Shown here: positions 40,240 through 51,241 of the stretch, piece after piece
Position numbering within the stretch: the stretch's first letter is position 1
How the letters are laid out: each line of letters begins with the position of its first letter
From: Duganella sp. 1411
Lineage (GTDB): Bacteria > Pseudomonadota > Gammaproteobacteria > Burkholderiales > Burkholderiaceae_D
Assembly (NCBI RefSeq): GCF_017833525.1
Contig: NZ_JAFICD010000009.1
Coordinates: 1 to 64,000 of the forward strand
Reading direction: 5' to 3'
DNA length: 64,000 nucleotides
The notes under the pieces: generated by a model
Told to the model about the DNA's origin: nothing
Databases searched by the model: none
What the model saw: the letters and a program-made list of their open reading frames with translations, nothing else
Program-made: the position numbers and the translations under genes

Positions 40240-40917
40240 TTATTTCTGCATGCGGCGGCGCGCGACCAGACCCATCAGGCCCAGACCGGCGAACATCATC
40301 GCGTAGGTGCCCGGCTCGGGCACGGCCGCGGCGTGCGTCGGCGCGGCGCCGGTCGAGTACAGCGTGGCGTTCGACAGCGAATCGAACTTGGTCGTGAAGC
40401 TGTCCACACCTGCACCGTGGCCGGCGTCAAAACGGTAGAATGCAGTGACGTTGGTCAGCTTGTTGCCCAGCACATCGGTCACGTTGCCGTAGTGGATGCT
40501 GACGATGGTGTCGCCATACAGTTGCTGCTTGAAGTTGATGGTGTTGCCGGTCAGGCCGGACAGCATCGACGTCGACGCCACCGGCGCCGTCAGGTGCACG
40601 CCCCACGTGGACAGGTTCTGGTTGATCTCATCCAGGCTGGGCTTGTTGCCGTTCAGGTTGCCGCTGACGAAGCCGATGCAGCTGGCGCCGGCCACCGAGA
40701 TGTTGGACGACGCGCAGGAGGCGGTCGCCGGGACCGTGATCACCGGCGTGGTGCCGGCACCGCTGTTATTATTACCGTTGCCGTTGCCCGGCGTGGTGCT
40801 GCCGCTGTTACCTTTACCGTTGCCGTTATTGCCTTTGCCGCCGGCGGCTGCCATCGCGGTGTTTGCGGACATCAACAAAACCAGGGCTGCAGCAGTCGAA
40901 AGAGTCGCCAATTTCAT
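40240..40917 (-). CDS. PEP-CTERM protein, copy 2, with Gly/Asn-rich insert
   Basis: The 225-residue paralogue of the 38823-39377 protein shares the signal peptide pattern (KLATLSTAAALVLLMSANTA), the GASCIGFVSGNLNGNKPS block and the sorting signal VPEPGTYAMMFAGLGLMGL. It differs by an insert of about 40 residues right after the signal peptide, rich in Gly, Asn and Thr (for example KGNSGSTTPGNGNGNNNSG). The start at 40917 has GGGATTATTTGAC upstream. Function unknown; export and exosortase processing are expected. Confidence 0.85.
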   Translation of the reverse strand: MKLATLSTAAALVLLMSANTAMAAAGGKGNNGNGKGNSGSTTPGNGNGNNNSGAGTTPVITVPATASCASSNISVAGASCIGFVSGNLNGNKPSLDEINQNLSTWGVHLTAPVASTSMLSGLTGNTINFKQQLYGDTIVSIHYGNVTDVLGNKLTNVTAFYRFDAGHGAGVDSFTTKFDSLSNATLYSTGAAPTHAAAVPEPGTYAMMFAGLGLMGLVARRRMQK

Positions 40918-40981
40918 GTCAAATAATCCCAAAGAGTGAGTAGTTACGGTGTGACTTGCGCGCCGGAAACAATTTATTGGG

Positions 40982-41051
40982 TTTCTTTGAGCAATATCGT
41001 CAAAATTTTCGAAATCATAGCACGAATAGATTCTTTAAAGATATTTTAGTT
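40982..41051 (-). promoter_or_regulatory. Shared upstream motif pair of the PEP-CTERM genes, copy 2
   Basis: TTTCTTTGAGCAAT at 40982-40995 and TTTAAAGATATTTTAGTT at 41034-41051 match those before copy 1, with spacing 38 bases there and 39 here. Confidence 0.45.
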
Positions 41052-41206
41052 GCGCAAAGACAAAAATATTGTTGTTTGAAGTTAACCCGGCCGCCTCCGC
41101 CGTCCTTCCGCGCGCATACGAAATATGTATTTGTAAATGCGGAATGATTCGTGGGCGCGGCACTCTATTCCACTTAGGCTGGCACCATCACCAACCCGGA
41201 GAAGCG

Positions 41207-42478
41207 ATGAAACTGGAAACCCTTGCCGTCCACGGCGGCTACAAACCCGACCCCACCACGCGCGCGGTAGCGGTGCCGATCTATCAAACGGTCGCCTACG
41301 CGTTCGACGACACCCAGCACGGCGCCGACCTGTTCGACCTCAAGGTGCCGGGCAACATCTATACGCGCATCATGAATCCCACCCAGGACGTGCTCGAGCA
41401 GCGCATCGCCGCGCTCGAGGGCGGGGTGGGGGCGCTGGCGCTGGCGTCCGGCCAGGCGGCCGTCACGTACGCGATCCAGACCATCGCCGAGGCCGGCGAC
41501 AACATCGTCTCGGCCGCCACCTTGTACGGCGGCACCTACAACCTGTTCGCGCACACACTGCCGCAGTTCGGCATCAACACCCGCTTCGCCGACGCGCGCG
41601 ACCCGGCCTCGTTCGAGGGCTTGATCGACGAGCGCACCAAGGCCGTGTTCATCGAGTCGATCGGCAACCCGCTGGGCAACATCACCGACATCGAGCAGAT
41701 CGCCGCGATCGCCCACCAGCACGGCGTGCCGCTGATCGTCGACAACACGGTGGCCACGCCGTACCTGTTGCGCCCGTTCGAACATGGCGCCGACATCGTG
41801 GTCCATTCGCTGACCAAGTATTTGGGCGGCCACGGCAACTCGATCGGCGGCGCCATCGTCGATTCCGGCAAATTCCCGTGGGCCGACCACAAGCAGCGCT
41901 TCAAGCGGCTCAACGAGCCGGACGTGTCGTACCACGGCGTGGTCTACACCGAGGCGCTGGGGCCGGCCGCCTACATCGGCCGCGCGCGCGTGGTCCCGCT
42001 GCGCAACACCGGCGCGGCGATTTCCCCGTTCAACGCGTTTTTGATCCTGCAGGGCATCGAGACCCTGGCGCTGCGCATGGAGCGCATCATCGACAACACG
42101 CGCCGGGTGGCGCAGTTCCTCGACGGCCACGCCAAGGTCAAATGGGTCAATTACGCCGGACTGGAGGGGCACCGCGACCACGCGCTGGCGCTCAAGTACC
42201 TGGGCGGCAGGTCGTCCGGCGTGCTGACCTTCGGCGTCGAGGGCGGGGTGGAGGGCGGGGCGCGCTTCCAGGACGCGCTGCAATTGTTCACGCGGCTGGT
42301 CAACATCGGCGACGCCAAATCGCTGGCCTGTCATCCGGCCTCGACCACGCACCGCCAGCTCAACGAGGCGGAACTGGCCAAGGCCGGCGTGACGGTCGAC
42401 ACCGTGCGCCTGTCGGTCGGCATCGAGCACATCGACGATCTGCTGGCCGATCTGGAGCAGGCACTGGCGGCCGTGTGA
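41207..42478 (+). CDS. metY: O-acetylhomoserine sulfhydrylase / aminocarboxypropyltransferase
   Basis: MetY uses PLP to combine O-acetyl-L-homoserine with sulfide to give homocysteine for methionine synthesis. The 423-residue protein has the MetY opening KLETLAVHGGYKPDPTTRAV, a PLP lysine in HSLTKYLGGHG near residue 205, and the TLYGGTYNLFAHTLPQ and STTHRQLNEAEL blocks. It lacks the cystathionine synthase-specific features. The start at 41207 has cccggagaagcg. I could not identify a SAM riboswitch in the leader. Its stop codon touches the stop of the convergent gene. Confidence 0.92.
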   Translation: MKLETLAVHGGYKPDPTTRAVAVPIYQTVAYAFDDTQHGADLFDLKVPGNIYTRIMNPTQDVLEQRIAALEGGVGALALASGQAAVTYAIQTIAEAGDNIVSAATLYGGTYNLFAHTLPQFGINTRFADARDPASFEGLIDERTKAVFIESIGNPLGNITDIEQIAAIAHQHGVPLIVDNTVATPYLLRPFEHGADIVVHSLTKYLGGHGNSIGGAIVDSGKFPWADHKQRFKRLNEPDVSYHGVVYTEALGPAAYIGRARVVPLRNTGAAISPFNAFLILQGIETLALRMERIIDNTRRVAQFLDGHAKVKWVNYAGLEGHRDHALALKYLGGRSSGVLTFGVEGGVEGGARFQDALQLFTRLVNIGDAKSLACHPASTTHRQLNEAELAKAGVTVDTVRLSVGIEHIDDLLADLEQALAAV

Positions 42479-43600
42479 CTACTTGGCCTTGGCGGCTTTG
42501 ACGGGGTCCGGCACGCGCGTGATGACAACCTCGCCGTCGACGATGACGCAGTCGATGATGTGGCTGCGCGAGACCGGCACCTCGCGCGAGAACAGGTCCT
42601 GGTACGGCCCGGCGTCCTCCAGCCGTAGGTCGATGCGGAAGCTCTCCAGGTGGTTGACGGCGTGCACCTCGCGCACCCGCTGCTTGCGCACTTCCGCCTC
42701 CTTGTCGCTGCGCCCGTGCATCTGCGGGCCCTCGAAGTAGCGGATCAGCGCGCACTCGATGACGTCGATGCGGTCCTTGAGCAGGATGTCGGCGGCCACC
42801 GCGTTCTCGTTGGCCGGCAGCTCGGCGGGATCGCCGTCGTCGGACAGCACCTCGACGTTCATGCGCTGGATCAGCAGCAGCATGTCGTTGTCTTCGCTGT
42901 TGTTCTGATGGATGCGCTGCACGGCCGCCAGGCGCCCGCGCGCCAGCCGGCCGGACGCGTCCTTGGTCTGGCCGACGTATTGCACCTTGCTCTGGAACTG
43001 CAGATCGTTCTCGTACTGCTGCAGCACGTCGTGGATCGACAGCGCCTCGACCAGGCCGCCCCAGTTGAGCGTGAGGAAGCGGTCGGTCATCGTCACCGAC
43101 GGCTTCTTGAGCGTGGCCGCGAACGGCACCGTCAGCTCGATCGTGATGCTGTCGCGTTTTTCCTCGACGCCGATCAGGATCGGCACCGTCAGCTTGAGCG
43201 AGAAGAAGCCCCAGCTGGTTTTGCCGGCCGCGTCGAAGCGCACGCGCGGACGGTTGACGGCGAAATAGATCAGCCGCTTTTCCATCGTCGCCTCGAGGTC
43301 GAACTGCATGCGGCGCAGCTGGCGTCCGACCGGGTCGCGGATGTCGGGCCGCTCGGGGAAGCCGGCCACCAGGTCGTACCAGTGGTATTTGGCGTCGGCC
43401 ACCGTCACCACCCAGGTCTGCGGCGCGCTACCGCGTTGCGGCAACAGCGGCAGCAGATCGTCGAGCGGCTCGGCCGGCGGCGCCAGCAAATCATGAAACG
43501 GCTCCGGCGCCTCGGCCAGCAGCTCGCCTATGCCCAATTCCTCCGGGCTGGGGTCGGGGTAGTCGTCGTCGGCGATTAGGGGCGGGTAATCGCTCGTCAT
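42479..43600 (-). CDS. Hypothetical protein, tandem paralogue 1
   Basis: The 373-residue protein shares most of its length with the next one: WVVTVADAKYHWYDLVAGFP, RRMQFDLEATMEKRLIYFAV, FAATLKKP and LNWGGLVEALSIHD. A middle segment (VQYVGQTKDASGRLARGRLA, then LIQRMNV) and ALIRYFEG recall a degenerate GIY-YIG-like fold, but the active-site Arg/Glu arrangement is not clear and I would not assign nuclease activity. The N-terminus is acidic and Pro-rich. The start at 43600 follows GGAG. No signal peptide. Function unknown. Confidence 0.72.
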   Translation of the reverse strand: MTSDYPPLIADDDYPDPSPEELGIGELLAEAPEPFHDLLAPPAEPLDDLLPLLPQRGSAPQTWVVTVADAKYHWYDLVAGFPERPDIRDPVGRQLRRMQFDLEATMEKRLIYFAVNRPRVRFDAAGKTSWGFFSLKLTVPILIGVEEKRDSITIELTVPFAATLKKPSVTMTDRFLTLNWGGLVEALSIHDVLQQYENDLQFQSKVQYVGQTKDASGRLARGRLAAVQRIHQNNSEDNDMLLLIQRMNVEVLSDDGDPAELPANENAVAADILLKDRIDVIECALIRYFEGPQMHGRSDKEAEVRKQRVREVHAVNHLESFRIDLRLEDAGPYQDLFSREVPVSRSHIIDCVIVDGEVVITRVPDPVKAAKAK

Positions 43601-43751
43601 GATGCGCACTCCAATGTCTCGGTTAGTTGGCCTATTTATTGACTACAGTATAGTCCTTCCTTGTGACATTTCCACTCGGCAATTCCGGAAAGCGGCTAAT
43701 TAGTCACACATTGTCACGCCGGGACGGGCGTTTGGGGTACTCAGCCGGTAC

Positions 43752-44783
43752 TCAGCCTTTAACCGCGGCGGCGGCCGCCACCGGCAGCGCCGACACCTTG
43801 GCCTCGCCGTCGGCGATGAAGCAGCTCATCAGATGACGCGGCGCCGCCGCCACCTGTTCCGAGCCCAGCAGGTCGTAGTTGCCGGCCTCGGGCAGCGCGA
43901 GGTCGATGGTGAACTGCGCCAGGCTGTTGGCCTCTTGCACCTCGGTCAGGCGCGCGGCGGCCAACGTGCGCCGTTCCGGGCTTTGTGCGCGCTGGCCCTC
44001 GAAATAGCGGATCAGCGCCGCCTCGACCACGTCCATGCGCTCGGCCCGCAGCGCCTCGGCCGCCTCGGGCCCGGCGTTGGCGGGCAGGTCGGCGGCGTCG
44101 CCGTCGGCGCACGTGACCTGGATGTCCATGCTGTGCACCAGCAGCAGCGTGTCGCGATCGTCGTCGAGCTGCGCGTGCAGCTTTTGCAGCGCCGGCAGCC
44201 CGGCCTTGGCCAGGCGCGCCTCGGGATCGCGGGTCTGGCCGACCATGATCACGCGGCCGGGCGCGGCCAGATGGTTGGGGTAGGTCTGCAGGATGTCGTG
44301 GATCGACAGCGCCTCGACCAGGCCGCCCCAGTTGAGCGTGACGAAGGTCGGCGTCAACGTCACGGTCGGCTTTTTGAGGGTCGCGGCGAACGGCACCTTC
44401 AGTTCGATGGTCAGGCTGTCCCGGGCTTGGGCGGCGCCGACCAGCAGCGGCAGCGTCAGTTTGAGCGAGAAAAAGCCCCACTGCACGGCGCCGGCCGGAT
44501 CGAAGCGCACGCGCGGCCGGGTGACGGCGAAGAACAGGTGGTGTTTTTCGGCCACCGCCTCCAGCTCGAACTGGGTGCGGCGCTGGTAGCGGCCGATCGG
44601 GTCGCGGATGTCGAGGCGTTCGGGGAAGCCGGCGATCAGGTCGTACCAATGGTAGCGGGCGTCGTCCACGGTGACCATCCAGCTTTGCGGGGCGCTGGTG
44701 TGCTCGGGCGTGTGGGCGGTGAAATCGGCAAACTGTTCGGGATAAGGCCGCGGGATTGGGGCAGCCTGTTCAGGGTTGATCAT
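43752..44783 (-). CDS. Hypothetical protein, tandem paralogue 2
   Basis: The 343-residue protein parallels the upstream paralogue through WMVTVDDARYHWYDLIAGFP, RDPIGRYQRRTQFELEAVAE, VPFAATLKKP, LNWGGLVEALSIHDILQTYP, VGQTRDPEARLAKAGLPALQ and VVEAALIRYFEGQ. The N-terminal 35 residues differ. The start at 44783 has only a weak AGG site. Together with the neighbouring gene, separated by 151 bases, it looks like a recent tandem duplication of a family I do not recognise. Confidence 0.7.
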   Translation of the reverse strand: MINPEQAAPIPRPYPEQFADFTAHTPEHTSAPQSWMVTVDDARYHWYDLIAGFPERLDIRDPIGRYQRRTQFELEAVAEKHHLFFAVTRPRVRFDPAGAVQWGFFSLKLTLPLLVGAAQARDSLTIELKVPFAATLKKPTVTLTPTFVTLNWGGLVEALSIHDILQTYPNHLAAPGRVIMVGQTRDPEARLAKAGLPALQKLHAQLDDDRDTLLLVHSMDIQVTCADGDAADLPANAGPEAAEALRAERMDVVEAALIRYFEGQRAQSPERRTLAAARLTEVQEANSLAQFTIDLALPEAGNYDLLGSEQVAAAPRHLMSCFIADGEAKVSALPVAAAAAVKG

Positions 44784-44960
44784 GATGGCCTGACGAAGAA
44801 TTGGAATAGTGTCCGCTGCACCCACCTCCACCAACCGCATTACGTTAATGGAAATAAGTATTTCTACGCAGTAACCCGGAGACTATACCTGTCGGACGCT
44901 TTGATCAACATATTTCTTCAAGTGGTTTCATGGAAGCGCTGCCACTGCCGCACAGCTCGG

Positions 44961-45054
44961 CGTAGGGCGGATTGGGCGGAACGCCGTAATCGGCCATGGG
45001 TGGGCCGCCGATGACGCATGCATGGCGGATTACGCTGCGCTAATCCGCCCTACG
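44961..45054. repeat. Repeat family C element, full palindrome
   Basis: CGTAGGGCGGATTGGGCGGA begins the left arm and the right arm ends TACGCTGCGCTAATCCGCCC then TACG. The element resembles those at 45105, 61604 and 62826. Confidence 0.8.
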
Positions 45055-45104
45055 TGGTTTAGATTGGCTCAGGGGTACGTATCCGCCGAATGTCGGGGGA
45101 GACA

Positions 45105-45198
45105 CGTAGGGCGGATTAGGCGGCACGCCGTAATCCGCCATGTGTGGGCCGCCGATGACGCATGCATGGCCGATTACGCTGCGCTAATCCGCCCTACG
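45105..45198. repeat. Repeat family C element, full palindrome overlapping gph
   Basis: The left arm CGTAGGGCGGATTAGGCGGC at 45105 and a right arm ending CCGCCCTACG at 45198 form a palindrome with a near-symmetric centre. Its right end contains the stop codon of gph. Confidence 0.85.
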
Positions 45199-45889
45199 CG
45201 GCCAGCTGCGCCTTGTCCGCCACGGCCGAGCGCATCAACGCCAGCAGCTGCTCGGGCGTGTCGAGCACCCGGTCGGCCTGCCATCCCAGCGGCTCGACCG
45301 GGCCGCAATAGCCCCAGCCGCAGCCGATGCTGGGCATGCCGGCGGCCTGTCCGGCCTGGATGTCGCGCAGATCGTCGCCGACATACCAGCACTGTTCCGG
45401 CGCCAGGCCCAGCCGCGCGGCCGCTTCCAGCAGCGGCGCCGGGTGCGGCTTGGCGTGCGCGGTGGTGTCGCCGGAGACGATGCACGCCGCGTGCGCCAGG
45501 CCGATCTGCGGCAGCAGCGGATCGGTGAAGCGGGCCGGCTTGTTGGTGACGATGCCCCATTGGAGCCCGGCCTGCTCGATGCCGGCGAGCAGCTCGGCGA
45601 TGCCGGGGAATAGCGTGCTGTGCACGGCCATGGCCGCCTGATAATTGTCGAAGAAACCCTCGCGCAGCTCGACGAAGCCGTCGTCGCCCGGTTTGAGGCC
45701 GAAGGCGGCGCCGATCATGCCGCGCGCGCCGGCCGAGGCGGTCGGGCGCAGCAGCTCGTAGGCGGTCGGTTCCAGCCCGCGCACCGTGCGCAGCAGGTTG
45801 ACGGCGGCGGCCAGGTCGGGGGCGGTGTCGGCCAGGGTGCCGTCGAGGTCGAACAAAATGGCGCGCGGCGCCGGCAGTGCGGTAGTCAT
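45194..45889 (-). CDS. gph: Phosphoglycolate phosphatase (HAD family)
   Basis: Gph hydrolyses 2-phosphoglycolate, formed during DNA repair. The 231-residue protein has the HAD nucleophile motif ILFDLDGTLADTAPD near residue 15, a Thr in IVTNKP near 110, a Lys in AKPHPAPLLEAAARLG near 145, and the acidic motif WYVGDDLRDIQAG near 167. The stop codon (TAG, plus-strand CTA at 45194-45196) lies within a repeat element. It is followed on the same strand by ubiG, ten bases upstream, so the pair is probably co-transcribed. Confidence 0.9.
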   Translation of the reverse strand: MTTALPAPRAILFDLDGTLADTAPDLAAAVNLLRTVRGLEPTAYELLRPTASAGARGMIGAAFGLKPGDDGFVELREGFFDNYQAAMAVHSTLFPGIAELLAGIEQAGLQWGIVTNKPARFTDPLLPQIGLAHAACIVSGDTTAHAKPHPAPLLEAAARLGLAPEQCWYVGDDLRDIQAGQAAGMPSIGCGWGYCGPVEPLGWQADRVLDTPEQLLALMRSAVADKAQLAA

Positions 45890-45899
45890 GGGCGGTCGA

Positions 45900-46595
45900 T
45901 CAGAGCGGACGGGTGGTGGCGGCCAGGTAATTGACGCTGGTGTCGTCGTTGAGGGAATAAATCTTGGTCAGCGGATTGTAGCCCATGCCCTTGAAACCCT
46001 TCAGTTCGAGGCCGGCGCCGCGCACGAATTGCGACAGTTCGGCCGGCGTGATGAATTTGTCGTAGTCGTGGGTGCCGCGCGGCAGCAGGCGCAGCACGTA
46101 TTCGGCGCCGATGATGGCGAACAGATACGCCTTCGGATTGCGGTTCAAGGTCGAGAAGAACACGTGGCCGCCCGGTTTGACCAGCGCGGCGGCGGCGCGC
46201 ACGATGGCCGCCGGGTCCGGCACGTGCTCGAGCATCTCCATGCAGGTGACGACGTCGAACCGGCCCGGCTCCTGGGCCGCCATCTCCTCGGCCGCGATCA
46301 GCTTGTAGCGCACCTGCACGCCCGACTCCAGGCTGTGCAGGTCGGCCACCTTGAGCGCCTTTTCCGACAGGTCGATGCCGGTGACGGTGGCGCCCTTGCG
46401 CGCCATCGACTCGCTCAGGATGCCGCCGCCGCAGCCGATGTCGATGACGTTCTTGCCGGCCAGCGGCGCGCGCGCGTTGATCCATTCGAGCCGCAGCGGG
46501 TTGATCTCGTGCAGCGGGCGGAACTCCGACGTCGGGTCCCACCAGCGGTGGGCCAGGTCGGAGAATTTTTGCAGTTCTAATGGGTCGGCGTTCAT
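45900..46595 (-). CDS. ubiG: Ubiquinone biosynthesis O-methyltransferase
   Basis: UbiG performs the two O-methylations in ubiquinone synthesis using SAM. The 231-residue protein starts MNADPLELQKFSDLAHRWWD, has the SAM motif VIDIGCGGGILSESMARKG near residue 50 and the UbiG-specific STLNRNPKAYLFAIIGAEY near 150, with MEMLEHVPDP before it. Length and motifs match UbiG. It is the first gene of a gph-containing operon on the minus strand. Confidence 0.95.
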   Translation of the reverse strand: MNADPLELQKFSDLAHRWWDPTSEFRPLHEINPLRLEWINARAPLAGKNVIDIGCGGGILSESMARKGATVTGIDLSEKALKVADLHSLESGVQVRYKLIAAEEMAAQEPGRFDVVTCMEMLEHVPDPAAIVRAAAALVKPGGHVFFSTLNRNPKAYLFAIIGAEYVLRLLPRGTHDYDKFITPAELSQFVRGAGLELKGFKGMGYNPLTKIYSLNDDTSVNYLAATTRPL

Positions 46596-46641
46596 GGGCT
46601 CGGTGTTCTGTGAGAAAAGTATTCGCTATTCTAAAGCAGCG

Positions 46642-46671
46642 GGCGTAAAAAAACCCCGCCGGGGCGGGGTT
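46642..46671 (-). terminator. Terminator of the ompA-like gene
   Basis: AACCCCGC and GCGGGGTT pair around CGGG (46652-46671), with an A-run on the left giving a U-run in minus-strand transcripts. Confidence 0.8.
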
Positions 46672-46691
46672 CCGTGTGGGCTGCAGCGATA

Positions 46692-47402
46692 TTACTTGCT
46701 GGTGCCGACCACTTCGATCTCTACGCGACGGTTTTTGGCGCGGCCTTCGGCGGTCTTGTTGTCCGCCACTGGCTGTTTCTCGCCTTTGCCTTCGGTGTAG
46801 ACGCGGTTGGCGTCGACGCCTTTGGAGATGATGTAGGCCTTGACGGCTTCGGCGCGGCGCACCGACAGCTTCTGGTTGTACTCATCCGAACCGACCGAGT
46901 CGGTGTGGCCGACGGCGATGATGACTTCCAGGTTGATCGAGCTCAGTTTCGAGGTCACGTCGTCCAGCTTGGCTTTGCCTTCTGGCTTCAGCACGGCTTT
47001 GTCGAAGTCGAAGAACGCGTCGGCGGCGAAGCTGACTTTTTGCGCGGTCGGCACTGGCACTGGCACTGGGGCCGGAGTCGGGGTGCTAGGGGCCGGGGTG
47101 GCTGGCGCTGGTGGCGGCGGCGGTGCTACGCACTTGCCGTTTTCCAGTTTTTCTGGCTCGACGCACAGTGGCAGGTCGCAGCCTGGCACGGCGTCGGCGG
47201 GGGTCCAGTAGCCGGTGCGCCAGCACAGGCCGAACGGGTCGCGGGCGATGACGCCGCGCGAATCCTGAACGTAGGCGCTCTTAGGGGTAGCGGCCTTGAT
47301 GTCCTGGGTGACTGGTGCGTACGGTGGCGCGGTAGGGGTCTGGGCGATTGCCGAGCCGGCGAAAGCTGCCGACACGGCCAACATCGAAATAAGTTTTTTC
47401 AT
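46692..47402 (-). CDS. OmpA-family outer-membrane/peptidoglycan-binding protein
   Basis: The 236-residue protein has a signal peptide (KKLISMLAVSAAFAGSAIA) and a Cys-containing N-terminal part. A Pro-rich hinge (APPPPPAPATPAPSTPTPAP) leads to the C-terminal OmpA peptidoglycan-binding domain: AFFDFDKAVLKPEGKAKLD, IAVGHTDSVGSDEYNQKLS, RRAEAVKAYI and AKNRRVEIEV. There is no complete eight-strand barrel, so it is the short periplasmic/outer-membrane OmpA-like form. High codon bias suggests it is abundant. Confidence 0.88.
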   Translation of the reverse strand: MKKLISMLAVSAAFAGSAIAQTPTAPPYAPVTQDIKAATPKSAYVQDSRGVIARDPFGLCWRTGYWTPADAVPGCDLPLCVEPEKLENGKCVAPPPPPAPATPAPSTPTPAPVPVPVPTAQKVSFAADAFFDFDKAVLKPEGKAKLDDVTSKLSSINLEVIIAVGHTDSVGSDEYNQKLSVRRAEAVKAYIISKGVDANRVYTEGKGEKQPVADNKTAEGRAKNRRVEIEVVGTSK

Positions 47403-47741
47403 ATTTTTCTTCCTTTCGGGGGTGATATCCGCAGAAAAACTGCGCGACGCATATTACGTGGGCCGAATTCTACCACGCAGGGGCGTCACGCCTGTCTCCC
47501 GATTGCGAAACGAGCAATTAACTTCTGAACCATTTTGCCACAAGCGATCTGGCGGCGTGAAAAGGCGCCAACATGGCGCGCGTACGCGTCCGACCAAAAT
47601 GTTGTTTTGTTGCAACGCGATTGTCGATAATAATTGAGTAATGTGTCATCAATATTACATCGTGTTACAACGCGCGGCCCCGCGCCCATGCCGCGCCGGG
47701 CGTGGGCCGGCGGCCAATTTGTGCTAGTTAGGCGGCGCGCA

Positions 47742-47750
47742 TGCTAAAAT
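47742..47750 (+). promoter_or_regulatory. Extended -10 promoter of gyrA
   Basis: TGC followed by TAAAAT (47742-47750) is an extended -10 box. No strong -35 is present at the usual distance, which fits this class of promoter. Confidence 0.45.
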
Positions 47751-47759
47751 CGCACGCTT

Positions 47760-47785
47760 GCCCGTCCAACTTGAACGGGCAGGGC
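47760..47785 (+). promoter_or_regulatory. Hairpin in the gyrA leader
   Basis: GCCCGT and ACGGGC pair around a short loop about 80 bases before the gyrA start codon. Without a T-run it is not a terminator; an effect on mRNA stability is possible. Confidence 0.3.
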
Positions 47786-47854
47786 AGGAGTGCAGTACGT
47801 GCGGCATACATTGCTTAAAAGATAACCCACAGTCAAAGATCAGTCGACCCGCCA

Positions 47855-50545
<2,691 letters not shown>

Positions 50546-50660
50546 GCGCAGCAAACAAAGCCCCGGCCGCGGTTCCGGACCGGGGCCGGCGGGGCCAGGC
50601 TTATTTCGCGGATTAATGCGACAATAAGACTGGCCCCGTTGTCATTTCAAGAGAGAATTC

Positions 50661-51224
50661 ATGAAGAAAATCGTAGCAGCTGTCGTTTCCGCCTTCGCCC
50701 TGATCGGCGCCGCGCCTTCGTTCGCGCAGACTCCCGCGCCCGCGCCGGCCACCGCCATCGACCCGGCCACCCTGGCCGCCTCGCAAGAGCTGTTCGAGGC
50801 GATGAACCACCGGGCCATGATGACCGGGATGATGCAGCAGATGTCGCAAGGGATCGCGCAATCGATGCGCGCCGGCGCCGAAGCGGCCATCAACAACAAC
50901 CCGAAGCTGGGCGACGAACAGAAAAAGCAGGCGCAGGCGAAGATGGAAAAGGAACTGCCAGGCTTTATCGCTGCGATGCAGGGCGTGATGAACGACCCGG
51001 CGATGATCGACGAAATCCTGGCCGAGACGGTGCCTATCTATGCGCGCACCTTCAGTGCCGATGAACTGAAACAGATGACCGCTTTCTACCGCACGCCGGT
51101 GGGCGCGAAAATGCTGGCGTCGACGCCGCAGTTGATGGCGCAGGGGATGCAGGTCGGGCAGCAGGTGGTCGCGCGCCGTATCGGACCACTGATGCAGAAA
51201 ATGCAGCAAGAAAGCAAACAGTAA
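50661..51224 (+). CDS. Exported DUF2059-domain protein
   Basis: The 187-residue protein has a signal peptide (about 1-22, ending APSFAQ) and a helical domain of DUF2059 type: SQELFEAMNHRAMMTGMMQQ near residue 45 and TFSADELKQMTAFYRTPVGA near 132. The Tyr-Arg/Lys-x-Pro-x-Gly motif YRTPVGAKML is the signature of the family. Function unknown. It lies between gyrA and serC in the same direction, a position seen in related betaproteobacteria. Confidence 0.85.
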   Translation: MKKIVAAVVSAFALIGAAPSFAQTPAPAPATAIDPATLAASQELFEAMNHRAMMTGMMQQMSQGIAQSMRAGAEAAINNNPKLGDEQKKQAQAKMEKELPGFIAAMQGVMNDPAMIDEILAETVPIYARTFSADELKQMTAFYRTPVGAKMLASTPQLMAQGMQVGQQVVARRIGPLMQKMQQESKQ

Positions 51225-51241
51225 CCAACAAAGGATCCACA

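Larger units (their letters stand above)
47403..47854. other. Divergent spacer between ompA-like and gyrA genes
   Basis: This 452-base spacer carries promoters for both flanking genes. A TAGAAT on the minus strand at 47467-47472 may be the ompA -10, and an extended -10 at 47742-47750 serves gyrA. The stretch 47620-47670 is AT-rich. No gene is supported. Confidence 0.5.

Noticed and set aside
40956..41147. A 63-codon open frame before metY
   Set aside because: It has no ribosome-binding site, its product has no family, and it overlaps the duplicated regulatory region.
40940..41206. A SAM-type riboswitch before metY
   Set aside because: I could not find the conserved SAM-I, SAM-II or SAH stems in the leader; most of it carries the duplicated PEP-CTERM upstream region on the other strand.
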